A stretch of DNA of 64,000 nt from Candidatus Defluviibacterium haderslevense (lineage in GTDB: Bacteria; Bacteroidota; Bacteroidia; Chitinophagales; Saprospiraceae): contig JADJRL010000003.1 in assembly GCA_016712225.1 (NCBI GenBank), forward strand, positions 703,001 through 767,000. The letters are read 5' to 3'. The notes under the pieces were generated by a model. It had not been told where the DNA came from. It was given only the letters and a program-made list of their open reading frames with translations, and did no database searches. The position numbers and the translations under genes are program-made. Shown here piece after piece: positions 9,143 through 17,256 of the stretch (position 1 is the stretch's first letter; each line of letters opens with the position of its first letter).

Positions 9143-9150
9143 CATCTTTG
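9143..9150 (+). promoter_or_regulatory. Candidate promoter -7 box of the SnoaL-like gene
   Basis: CATCTTTG differs by one base from TAnnTTTG. The next bases (TATCATCAAATTT) resemble those after the box at 6170. It lies 90 bases before the ATG, against 98 in the papain-like gene. No clear -33 TTG is seen. Confidence 0.35.
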
Positions 9151-9232
9151 TATCATCAAATTTAGAATATCAAATGCAAGATTTTCTAATTTAAATTACA
9201 AACATTATTTCATTTATTAAAACTATTTTTTT

Positions 9233-9754
9233 ATGAATCATTTATTAAAATCCATGTTAATATTCACTTTACTTATTACTTCATTACAATCAAAAGCTCA
9301 AACTGCTGGAGGTTTTTGGGTTGGAAGTAAAACTACAAAAGGCTTAGTTAATTCCAATGCTACTGCTATCCACAAAATGTGGAAAGATACCTGGGATGCT
9401 TATCAAGCGGGTGACAACAAAAAAATGTGGGCGGCTTATACTAATGATGCTGCAGAAATCAGTCCTGATGGCAACATCACTTACGGTAAAAAAGCATTGA
9501 AAGCTTCTTGGGAGGCATTTATGAAAATGGCAGATAAAGCACCAAGTTTTACATATGGGGACCCACAGGTTCGCATATTGACCAATGACATTGCCTTGAT
9601 CGTATGGGACTCTTCAGCCGACATCCAAATGGGTGGTAAACAATTGGGAGGTAAAACAAAAGGCATGGCAGTCGTTCGAAAAATCAAGGGTCAGTGGTTC
9701 ATTGAATTTGATTCACTGACACCAGTAATCCCTATGCCGGAAACACAAAAGTGA
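9233..9754 (+). CDS. Secreted SnoaL/DUF4440-like protein (NTF2 fold)
   Basis: This 173-residue protein has a signal peptide (MNHLLKSMLIFTLLITSLQSKAQ) and then a small cone-shaped alpha+beta domain of the NTF2/SnoaL type: helix HKMWKDTWDAYQAGDNKKMWAAY, a strand/turn ISPDGNITYGKKALKASWEAF, and a C-terminal sheet IALIVWDSSADI...GMAVVRKIKGQWFIEFDS. The layout matches DUF4440 or SnoaL-like domains, which bind small molecules or act as ketosteroid-isomerase-like enzymes. No catalytic residue set is obvious. It is preceded by the shared element at 9081. A truncated second copy of the gene and its leader follows directly. Confidence 0.75.
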   Translation: MNHLLKSMLIFTLLITSLQSKAQTAGGFWVGSKTTKGLVNSNATAIHKMWKDTWDAYQAGDNKKMWAAYTNDAAEISPDGNITYGKKALKASWEAFMKMADKAPSFTYGDPQVRILTNDIALIVWDSSADIQMGGKQLGGKTKGMAVVRKIKGQWFIEFDSLTPVIPMPETQK

Positions 9755-9830
9755 TCTCAATTATATGTCTTGTGTTATATCTAATTTTTATAAAATTCAT
9801 TTTTTATATCATTTATTAAACTATTTTATT

Positions 9831-10043
9831 ATGAACCATTTATTAAAAACATTAGCATTCATATTAATACTCATTTGCTCATCAAATTTACATGCTCAGC
9901 CAGGTGGTGGCATTTGGGCTGGAAGTCTTAAAGCCATCTCACAAACCAATACCCATGCTACACCAAAAGCTAGAATTTGGATATTAAATAACAAACAGAT
10001 CCAAAATGATAACACTAACACAATATTAGCTTTCAGTACATAG
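9831..10043 (+). pseudogene. Truncated tandem copy of the SnoaL-like gene
   Basis: From the ATG at 9831 the first 45 residues (MNHLLKTLAFILILICSSNL, then AQPGGGIWAGSLKAI) align with the signal peptide and mature N-terminus of the gene at 9233. The match then stops and the frame runs out after 70 codons with no NTF2 domain. The leader is copied too: the bases TCATTTATTAAA plus the CTATTTT run before the ATG occur before both genes. It looks like a tandem duplicate that lost its 3' part. It could still encode a short secreted peptide, but nothing supports that. Confidence 0.65.
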
Positions 10044-10559
10044 GAGTTTTCATCAAATTTTGATAGAACGATTACTGACATTCAACATATTTTGAATAAT
10101 ACATGTGAATCCATTTCAGAAAAATTTGAGAACATGTTTTCATTTCTATTTTGGCGATCAACTCTGTAATTTCAATGAATCCTTTATTTAGTGATCTTGT
10201 TTATTCTATGGTAATTGAGCTATTTTTAATTGTTACAATTTGGATAAACACTTATAAAATAAACAAGATTCATTTTATAAGTTGCTTGTTACTTATAGTT
10301 CAAATTCTTAGTTGGTTTAAATATTTTTTTAATTAATTATATATATAATATTTATAATCAATTATTTATGTTATATTTTTTAAATATTATATCACTATTT
10401 TATATAATTATACAATTATAGTTTACCCCATTTTTCAAATAAAGCCAATAAAAGTCTTTTTTTAGGGTAATTCCAAAAAAATCATTAATTTCGACCTGAT
10501 GAAATTTATAAATATCATCTAAATACCAAATTTTTTAATATCAAGCTTTAATTAATTAA
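10044..10559 (+). other. Largely non-coding AT-rich gap
   Basis: This gap of about 516 bases follows the truncated copy. It holds one possible short membrane ORF (10175-10336, listed separately) and then a very AT-rich stretch at about 10335-10430 made almost only of A and T. TAATTTCG at about 10484, one base from the TAnnTTTG box, may belong to the promoter of the YceI operon. Confidence 0.5.
10175..10336 (+). CDS. Possible small membrane protein
   Basis: This short frame of 53 codons from the ATG at 10175 encodes two hydrophobic segments (LVYSMVIELFLIVTIWI and IHFISCLLLIVQILSWF) with a short basic loop (NTYKINK). Its composition is consistent with a two-helix membrane peptide. In such AT-rich DNA, chance frames rich in Ile, Leu and Phe are common. 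No relative is recognised and no promoter is evident, so it may be spurious. Confidence 0.25.
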   Translation: MNPLFSDLVYSMVIELFLIVTIWINTYKINKIHFISCLLLIVQILSWFKYFFN

Positions 10560-11138
10560 ATGAAATATTTCCTCATTTTATCAATGATTTTTGGGATAAA
10601 TACAATTCGTACAACAGCCCAAGTCTCCTACACTCTTAAATCACATGTAATAAAAATATATGGAACTTCAACATTACATGATTGGAGTATTACAGCAAAT
10701 AAGGCTTCTGCAAGCGGAGTTTTTGTACTAGAAGGCATTAAAATTAAAGAAATTAAATCGATGCGTGTAGCTATAGAAGGCCCAGAATTGAAAAGCGATA
10801 AGAAAAGTAAAGGAATGGATCAAAAAATTTATGAGGCGCTAAATATCATTAAATGTCCAACCATTACCTACCAATTCAATCAAATCATCTCTAATACCAC
10901 AGATCAAAATGGTAATACTTTAAATACTCAAGGCGTATTTAACATTGCTGGGACAAATAAGGACGAAAGTTTAACGGTCCATACCAAAATAAATTCAGAT
11001 GCCACAATAACATGCACTGGAAGTAAAAAAATAAAGATGACGGATTACAAAATCAAACCTCCAAGTGCCATGCTAGGTGCTATAACATCTGGTGATGAAG
11101 TTACCGTAACTTTTGAAATGGTATTGCAAAAAAATTAA
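10560..11138 (+). CDS. YceI family protein
   Basis: YceI proteins are secreted eight-stranded lipocalin-like barrels that bind isoprenoid or other amphipathic lipids in the periplasm. The 192-residue protein has a signal peptide (MKYFLILSMIFGINTIRTTAQ) and the usual motifs: YTLKSHVIKIYGTSTLHDWSI near the N-terminus, a helix region KSKGMDQKIYEALNIIKCP where the family has its 'L..pdff' segment, and a final strand pair DYKIKPPSAMLGAITSGDEV. It is the first gene of a three-gene set; the beta-barrel gene starts 19 bases after its stop. Confidence 0.85.
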   Translation: MKYFLILSMIFGINTIRTTAQVSYTLKSHVIKIYGTSTLHDWSITANKASASGVFVLEGIKIKEIKSMRVAIEGPELKSDKKSKGMDQKIYEALNIIKCPTITYQFNQIISNTTDQNGNTLNTQGVFNIAGTNKDESLTVHTKINSDATITCTGSKKIKMTDYKIKPPSAMLGAITSGDEVTVTFEMVLQKN

Positions 11139-11157
11139 TTAATTAAATATTTTTACA

Positions 11158-12600
11158 ATGAAAAACAAACAACTAACCCATTTTTTGATTTGCCTAATCG
11201 GCTTTATTAGTTTCAACCTGTCAGCACAGGATTCAGGAATTCAGTACTACAGAGACAACAACAAAAGTGGTATCAACGTTTTTGAACCTTCAAAAACAGC
11301 TGATCAACCCGAATTTAAAGGTTTACACTTTAAATTCGGAGCCAGTTTTACACAAGATTTTCAATCTTTGAAACATTCCAATACGCCTACATTTGCTATT
11401 GACCCTAGAGACCCCAATTTTAACACCAATTTACTTTATGGCACTACTACTTCAGATTCTACCACAGCAACGCTCACTGGTTTTAATACAGCAATGGCCA
11501 ATCTAAATTTAGATGTTCAATTAGGTGATGGAATCAGGATGTGTGTGGAATCGTATATGTCAACAAGACATCATAATGAATTCTGGGTAAAAGGTGGATA
11601 TATCCAAGTAGACAAATTACCCATGTTTGGAAATCCTGAGTGGTTCAAAAAATACTTAAGATTAAAAGTTGGACACTTCCAACCGAATTATGGTGATATG
11701 CAATTCCGCAGATCAGATGGAGGAAATACGATGTATAATCCATTTGTTGAGAATAATATATTAGACGCATTTACTACTGAAATTGGTGGTGAAGCATATG
11801 TTTTTCCAATTAAAGGCCTTATGTTAATGGTAGGAATGACGGGAGGAACCTTGGAAGGTAATATTGATGTATCTGATGCCAGACCAGAACCATTTACATT
11901 TGATAAAACTAAACGTAAGCCTTCGTTTTTAGCAAAAGTTGCTTATGACAATTCGATCAATAAATTGAGATATCGTCTTTCTGCTTCGATTTATCAGAAT
12001 GGTGGAAGCCCTAATCATACATTATATTATGGTGACAGAGCAGGATCACACTATTTTATGGTGATGGAACAAAACCGTTCTGAAATTCGGGTTGATGGAA
12101 TTTCACAAGGTATAGGACAAAGTACCTATCGCAACAATAAAGATTCCGGACGATTCATTCCAGTATTTAATAGTGAAGTAAATAGTTTTATGGTTAATGC
12201 TTTCGTTAAATATATGGGGCTAGAGTTTTTTGGTACTTTTGAAAGTGCTGAAGGTAGAGTTGAACTTCCTTTCTATTTAAGAAAAGATGAACCAAGAAAA
12301 GTTTCACAATACTCTACTGAGTTAGTCTATCGTTTTTGTAAAAAAGAACAATGCTATCTAGGTGTTCGATATAATTCAATGACAGGCACTCCATTTGTTG
12401 CTTCATCTGCATTTGCACCACCACCTGCTGCAACCGAAGATGGTACAATTACAAGACTTGCTATTGCTGCTGGATGGTTTCCACTACATAATTTACAAAT
12501 CAAAGGTGAATATGTTATGCAAAAATATAACGACTTCAAAGATTATAGAAAAGATGGCGAATTTAGTGGCTTTGTATTAGAAGCTGCTGTAAGTTTCTAA
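11158..12600 (+). CDS. Outer-membrane beta-barrel porin-like protein
   Basis: This protein has 480 residues with a signal peptide (MKNKQLTHFLICLIGFISFNLSAQ). The rest alternates amphipathic strands and polar loops through to the C-terminal phenylalanine (GFVLEAAVSF), as in 16-18-stranded porins. Recognisable stretches include LRLKVGHFQPNYGDMQFRRSDGG, a porin-like conserved region in the middle of the barrel, and repeated 'AAGWFP', 'GEYVMQKY' strand ends. I cannot assign a substrate; phosphate-selective (OprO/P-like) or DcaP-like porins are the nearest general idea. It sits between a YceI gene and a YceI-like gene, with gaps of 19 and 23 bases, so a shared lipid-related or small-molecule role is possible. 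Confidence 0.7.
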   Translation: MKNKQLTHFLICLIGFISFNLSAQDSGIQYYRDNNKSGINVFEPSKTADQPEFKGLHFKFGASFTQDFQSLKHSNTPTFAIDPRDPNFNTNLLYGTTTSDSTTATLTGFNTAMANLNLDVQLGDGIRMCVESYMSTRHHNEFWVKGGYIQVDKLPMFGNPEWFKKYLRLKVGHFQPNYGDMQFRRSDGGNTMYNPFVENNILDAFTTEIGGEAYVFPIKGLMLMVGMTGGTLEGNIDVSDARPEPFTFDKTKRKPSFLAKVAYDNSINKLRYRLSASIYQNGGSPNHTLYYGDRAGSHYFMVMEQNRSEIRVDGISQGIGQSTYRNNKDSGRFIPVFNSEVNSFMVNAFVKYMGLEFFGTFESAEGRVELPFYLRKDEPRKVSQYSTELVYRFCKKEQCYLGVRYNSMTGTPFVASSAFAPPPAATEDGTITRLAIAAGWFPLHNLQIKGEYVMQKYNDFKDYRKDGEFSGFVLEAAVSF

Positions 12601-12623
12601 TCAACTAAGTTATTATAAACAAA

Positions 12624-13250
12624 ATGTTGCTGACAAGATTTATATTACTTTGCTTGTTTCCATATAGTTATTTGATGAATACAAATAAACCAAGCATTCC
12701 ATTTGTATATCCAGACAGCAAAATATTATTCTCGTCAGATAGCAAAATGTATTTGACTGGAAAAACAAATGTTGGTTTATATACTTGTGATTGTGAAACC
12801 CCACAAGTATATATTCCACTTTGTTTTGATTTTCAAAATCAAAAAACGGTATTTCAAAACATAAGAATGAAGATATCAACTTCAAATATTGAATGTCACC
12901 GAGATCTTTATAACTATAATTTAAAAAAAGGCCTAGAGTCAGATAAATTTCCCTTTATTTCTATAGATTTATTAGAAGCTTGGAAATCTGACTACTCGAT
13001 GTTTATGAATGAAACTCAATGGTTTGATGTTATAGCTAACACCAATTTAACCATTAAAGATACTAAACAAAATAAACAAATATTTGCTCAGGGAATCAGA
13101 ATATCACCAAATAAATACCGTATAAAAGGATCACAAACTTTAAGTATGAAAGACTATAATGTGGTGGTACCTCAAATCCTTTTTGGTCTAGTTCAAGTTG
13201 AAGACTATATCGTTTTTCATTTTGACTTATCAATCGAAATCATTGAATAG
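12624..13250 (+). CDS. Divergent YceI-like protein
   Basis: This 208-residue secreted protein has a short hydrophobic N-terminus (MLLTRFILLCLFPYSYL). Its C-terminal part (SMKDYNVVVPQILFGLVQVEDYIVFHFDL) aligns with the end of the YceI protein two genes upstream (KMTDYKIKPPSAMLGAITSGDEVTVTFEM), and the middle (CHRDLYNYNLKKGLESDKFPFISIDL) has the YceI helix plus strand. An unusual feature is a Cys pair early in the protein (YTCDCETP). It is the third gene of the operon and likely arose by divergence from a YceI ancestor. Family membership is an inference from pattern. Confidence 0.6.
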   Translation: MLLTRFILLCLFPYSYLMNTNKPSIPFVYPDSKILFSSDSKMYLTGKTNVGLYTCDCETPQVYIPLCFDFQNQKTVFQNIRMKISTSNIECHRDLYNYNLKKGLESDKFPFISIDLLEAWKSDYSMFMNETQWFDVIANTNLTIKDTKQNKQIFAQGIRISPNKYRIKGSQTLSMKDYNVVVPQILFGLVQVEDYIVFHFDLSIEIIE

Positions 13251-13388
13251 TCGCAATTTTATTTTAACTAATTCGTTTTACATTTTTTTCCAATATCTAT
13301 TTCAATATTTTGCATTTTCATTCTATATTTTATTGCATTTAAATTTTTTAAGTCATATGGATCATATATTTACACCAAATTAAAATCA

Positions 13389-13739
13389 ATGGACAAAGAT
13401 GTTATTAAACACATAGCCCTCTCCTTTCCACAAACTTCCGAGCAGTCTCATTTTGATAAGCCGTCTTTTAGAATAGGTAAAAAAATATTTGCTACCCACA
13501 ATTTGAAAGAAAATAGAATTTGTGTAAAACTTTCCGAAATAGATCAGAATGTCTTCTCCTCTTTTGATCCAACTGTAATTTATCCTGTTCCCAACAAATG
13601 GGGAAAACAAGGATGGACCTTGGTCAATCTGGAAACTATTTCTAATGAATTACTGTACGACTCTTTATTAGCTGCCTATTGTGAAGTAGCGCCAAAAAAA
13701 ATATCCGATGCCTTTATTAAGACCCTGGGTGATAGATAA
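13389..13739 (+). CDS. MmcQ/YjbR family protein
   Basis: This small cytoplasmic protein has 116 residues and the double-wing fold of the MmcQ/YjbR family (often described as DNA-binding, but without a proven function in most species). Signature parts are ALSFPQTSEQSHFDKPSFRIGKKIFAT at the start, RICVKLSEIDQNVF in the middle and VPNKWGKQGWTLVNLETIS near the end. Length is normal. It converges on the DUF885 gene, and the two share a short terminator region. Confidence 0.85.
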   Translation: MDKDVIKHIALSFPQTSEQSHFDKPSFRIGKKIFATHNLKENRICVKLSEIDQNVFSSFDPTVIYPVPNKWGKQGWTLVNLETISNELLYDSLLAAYCEVAPKKISDAFIKTLGDR

Positions 13740-13765
13740 AAAGATTAGTTTATATTAGTCTTTTT
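13738..13765. terminator. Candidate bidirectional terminator
   Basis: AAAAAGATTA (13738-13747) and TAGTCTTTTT (13756-13765) pair with one G-T wobble between the convergent MmcQ-like and DUF885 genes. Each side supplies a run of T for one strand. The hairpin overlaps the last codons of the DUF885 gene. Confidence 0.5.
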
Positions 13766-15495
13766 TCTAAAACAGCTAAAGGCAAACATCCGGATTCTAA
13801 AACCATTCGATGAAATTTTTTCACATCAAATGACTGACCATCTCTTTTTTCAAGAATACTTCGCAACTCTCGAATTTTAAGTTGTCCAATTTTATAACTG
13901 CAGGCCTGTCCAGGCCAAGCCATATATCGTTCTATTTCACTGATAATACTTTCTTCACTCTCTGCCTCATTCTCTATGGAATACTGGATTGCTTTTTCTC
14001 TTGACCATCCGAAAGCGTGCATTCCGGTATCAACCACTAATCTAATGGATCGATGCATTTCTGCACCCAACATACCAAAATATTGATAAGGGTCTTGGTA
14101 TAATCCAAGTTCTTGACCTAATGATTCACTGTATAATGCCCATCCTTCACCATACGCTCCGTACCATAATAATTTTCGAAATTCAGGTAAAGATGTATTC
14201 TCTTGAGCTAAGGATATTTGGTAGTGATGCCCTGGAATAGCTTCGTGTAAAAATAAATCTTCGTCTGAATACAAATTATACGTTTTCACATTTGGAATGG
14301 GCACATAAAATATGCCTGGTCTCGTACCATCTATGGATCCTTGATTGTATTCTGCACTTGCACTTGCTTCTCTGAATGCTTCTGTTCTTCTGATTTCAAA
14401 TTTTGACTTGGGTTCCAGATCAAACAATTTTGATAAATTGGGTTTCATTTTTTCATAAATGGCATAAAAATTATCAATCACTTGTTTCGGTTCATTAAAT
14501 GGCATTAATTCTTTTTTTTGTCTAACATGATCAAAAAATTCTTTTAAGCTACCCTTAAATCCAACCTGCGCCATGACTTTCTCCATTTCTGTTTTTATTC
14601 TACTCACTTCATTAAGGCCTAACTGATGAATCTCCTCTGGCGTTAAATGAGTTGTAGTCTGCTCTTTCAATTTTGCTGCATAATAGATTTTTCCATTAGT
14701 CAATTCACTGATCCCTGAACTTTCTCTAGATGCAGTCAAATAATCACCCTTTAAAAATTCGGTCATAGCCTTAAATCTGGGTACCAATTTATCTTTGATC
14801 ATCGATTCATAAGCACTAGATAATCTGGATTTATCTTCTGAACTAAAATCTGCAGGTATCCTCCTAATTGGGCTATAGTAAAGGTGTTTTTCCATATCTG
14901 TAATGGTCATTGCCTCAAATTGTGGTATCAATTTTTTTGTTAAGGCTTTTGGTAAAACGATTCCTTTTTGAATTCCAAGATGCATATTGACCATAGCTGT
15001 ATCGAGCCATATTACATAAGCATCCAATCGTTGTAACCAGTTGTCATAATCTTTTACAGTCTTAAAAGGCTGAGTGCCCTCCCCCGATGCAAAAGTCCCC
15101 ATAGTAAGATGTAAAGAATTAAACTGATTGATGGGTATCAGGTAATTCTCAAATTGCTCATCATCCAAATTAACTTCACATTCCCATTTTAAGATATCAT
15201 AACTAAGTTGATCAACTTCTGAAAATTTCGAAACATCATAATTTGCAAGGCCTTGCTGATATTTCAAGTACATTGATTTTAAATCATGAATAAATTTCTG
15301 TGAAATATCTATTGGAAGCAGATGATTTAATTTAGTTTCACCAGCATATGTACTCTCCAAAGGATAAAAAGTTTGGCGTTCTTCATGATACTGTTTTAAG
15401 AAATCTGCAAATGGTGTAATTGGAGTTTGACTGTTTTTTTGTTGGCTGCAAGAGCTAGCTATTACAATTAGAAAAATCCCTAGGTATTTAATCAT
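13750..15495 (-). CDS. DUF885 family lipoprotein (putative metallopeptidase)
   Basis: DUF885 proteins are widespread and thought to be zinc carboxypeptidase-like enzymes. This protein has 581 residues from the ATG at 15495, with a lipoprotein signal (MIKYLGIFLIVIASSC). Near the C-terminal third is the family hallmark HEAIPGHHYQ (about residues 417-426 from this start), which contains an HExxxH-type zinc site, followed by the helix GAYGEGWALYSESLG with a further conserved Glu. The last 100 residues (YSIENEAESEESIISEIERYMAWPGQA and so on) are typical too. A TTG 21 bases upstream is in frame but gives a worse signal. It is transcribed toward the MmcQ-like gene. The substrate is unknown. Confidence 0.85.
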   Translation of the reverse strand: MIKYLGIFLIVIASSCSQQKNSQTPITPFADFLKQYHEERQTFYPLESTYAGETKLNHLLPIDISQKFIHDLKSMYLKYQQGLANYDVSKFSEVDQLSYDILKWECEVNLDDEQFENYLIPINQFNSLHLTMGTFASGEGTQPFKTVKDYDNWLQRLDAYVIWLDTAMVNMHLGIQKGIVLPKALTKKLIPQFEAMTITDMEKHLYYSPIRRIPADFSSEDKSRLSSAYESMIKDKLVPRFKAMTEFLKGDYLTASRESSGISELTNGKIYYAAKLKEQTTTHLTPEEIHQLGLNEVSRIKTEMEKVMAQVGFKGSLKEFFDHVRQKKELMPFNEPKQVIDNFYAIYEKMKPNLSKLFDLEPKSKFEIRRTEAFREASASAEYNQGSIDGTRPGIFYVPIPNVKTYNLYSDEDLFLHEAIPGHHYQISLAQENTSLPEFRKLLWYGAYGEGWALYSESLGQELGLYQDPYQYFGMLGAEMHRSIRLVVDTGMHAFGWSREKAIQYSIENEAESEESIISEIERYMAWPGQACSYKIGQLKIRELRSILEKRDGQSFDVKKFHRMVLESGCLPLAVLEKRLI

Positions 15496-15738
15496 CCTTT
15501 TTTGTTTAGATTGCAAATATACGATAACTTTCGTATATCATAATATGTGCGTTAATATGTATGTATATAATCTGGCATTTCCCATAAATACCTTAAGTCC
15601 AAAATGTTAAATTGAAGGAAATCGTTGCACCAAACAACAATCCAATTAGATCCTATATTAAATTTTTTTAAAGGTAAAACTCTTTATGCATCGTATTGTT
15701 CCTTATCAGAAATCAAACCATATTCCATAATCCAACAT

Positions 15739-17019
15739 ATGAAAATCCAGTCAGCAGAGCACGCAGTGAATAGGATCAACAGCGGAAATAGAGTTTTTTT
15801 CCAAGGTGGAGTAGCCACACCAACTTCCTTAATGAAAGCTTTGTTTAATAGGAAAAATGAGCTAAAAAATGTAGAATTGTTGAGTATAAGCACCTTAGGA
15901 AATCTGGTCTTCGATACGGAAGAGATAAAAGACAGTTTTTTTGTCAATTCTCTCTTTGTTTCTAAAAACGTCAGAGACATGGTAAATACCGAATATGGGG
16001 ATTACGTGCCGATATTTTTAAGCGAAATACATTTACTCTTTAAAAATAATATTCTTCCATTGGATGTGGCGTTGATACATGTTTCTCCACCGGACAAACA
16101 TGGTTTTTGTTCGCTGGGAACTTCTGTAGATATAACACGCGCAGCTGTCAAATATGCCAAATACACAATTGCGCAAATCAATAAACAAATGCCCAGAACC
16201 CATGGTGATGGACAGATTCATATTTCTGAAATCAATACCTATATAGAAATCGATGAAGCTCTACCTGAAGTAAGTTATGATCATGATCGAAATGAAATCA
16301 CAAATGCCATAGGTAAATATTGTGCTGAATTAATAGAGGATCGTTCTACTTTACAAATGGGTATTGGGGCTATTCCTGATGCTGTTTTATCATGTTTGGG
16401 CAATCACAAAGATTTGGGCATTCATACCGAAATGTTTTCAGACGGTTTATTGCCATTAGTTGAGAAAGGTATTATCACCAATACTTATAAAGGTAAGCAT
16501 CGTGGAAAAATAGTAACAAGTTTTGCCATAGGTACAAAAAAATTATACGATTTTGTAGATGATAATCCGGAAGTTCTTTTTTTGGAAATCGATTATGTCA
16601 ATGACACTAAAGTCATCCGATCTAATCCCAAAATGATCGCCATTAATTCTGCCTTAGAAATCGATTTGACCGGTCAGGTATGTTCTGATTCTCTGGGTAT
16701 CTATCAATATTCCGGTGTCGGAGGACAAATGGATTTCATTCGTGGAGCTGCTTTATCAGAAGGCGGCAAGCCTATCATTGCATTGCCATCCACTACAAAG
16801 AATGGCGAATCTAAAATAGTACCTTTCCTTAAAGAAGGTGGGTCCGTTGTAACTACAAGGGCACATGTACATTATGTTGTTACAGAATATGGCGTAGCCT
16901 ACTTATTCGGAAAAAATTTATGCCAAAGGGCTCATGCCCTATTAAATATAGCCCATCCCGCACACAGAGAATGGCTTGAAGCAGAAACCATCAAGCGATT
17001 TGGAAAGTTGGTGCATTAA
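15739..17019 (+). CDS. Acetyl-CoA hydrolase/transferase (4-hydroxybutyrate CoA-transferase-like)
   Basis: This cytoplasmic enzyme of about 426 residues moves CoA between acyl groups or hydrolyses acetyl-CoA. The ATG at 15739 fits the family start (MKIQSAEHAVNRINSGNRVFFQGG); an in-frame TTG at 15625 would add 38 unlikely residues. Family features are HVSPPDKHGFCSLGTSVD, QMGIGAIPDAV, the HTEMFSDG segment that in 4-hydroxybutyrate CoA-transferase carries the glutamate forming the CoA thioester, GVGGQMDFIRGA and the C-terminal VTEYGVAYLFGK. All are intact. The substrate (acetate, 4-hydroxybutyrate, succinate or another acid) cannot be told from the sequence. No metabolic neighbour helps. Confidence 0.88.
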   Translation: MKIQSAEHAVNRINSGNRVFFQGGVATPTSLMKALFNRKNELKNVELLSISTLGNLVFDTEEIKDSFFVNSLFVSKNVRDMVNTEYGDYVPIFLSEIHLLFKNNILPLDVALIHVSPPDKHGFCSLGTSVDITRAAVKYAKYTIAQINKQMPRTHGDGQIHISEINTYIEIDEALPEVSYDHDRNEITNAIGKYCAELIEDRSTLQMGIGAIPDAVLSCLGNHKDLGIHTEMFSDGLLPLVEKGIITNTYKGKHRGKIVTSFAIGTKKLYDFVDDNPEVLFLEIDYVNDTKVIRSNPKMIAINSALEIDLTGQVCSDSLGIYQYSGVGGQMDFIRGAALSEGGKPIIALPSTTKNGESKIVPFLKEGGSVVTTRAHVHYVVTEYGVAYLFGKNLCQRAHALLNIAHPAHREWLEAETIKRFGKLVH

Positions 17020-17256
17020 AAGCTGCTTTGTCAACATGTATCACAGTTTATCATATTTTGTGTTTGATATTAAAATATCTAAACTATTGAAGTAAATAAT
17101 GACTATCCTAAGTAATTTCTAAATAAATTGCAAGTACAATTCGTTATAAGCTTGTAAAAAGAAAAAAAGACCATAAGGATAAAATTTATGTATGATTCAC
17201 TGAGACATTGATCTCTAAGGTAATAATTCCGTAATATCAAATTTATTAAGTACATA

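Larger units (their letters stand above)
8919..9232 (+). other. Intergenic region with regulatory element
   Basis: This 314-base gap has no reading frame of note. Its right half carries the second copy of the TACGTAGATCT element, a TTTG-type box and an A/T-rich leader; these are listed separately. The left 150 bases show nothing I can assign. Confidence 0.6.

Noticed and set aside
16033..16221. Open frame on the opposite strand of the CoA-transferase gene
   Set aside because: It lies fully inside a well-supported gene and has no signal, motif or own promoter; a shadow frame.
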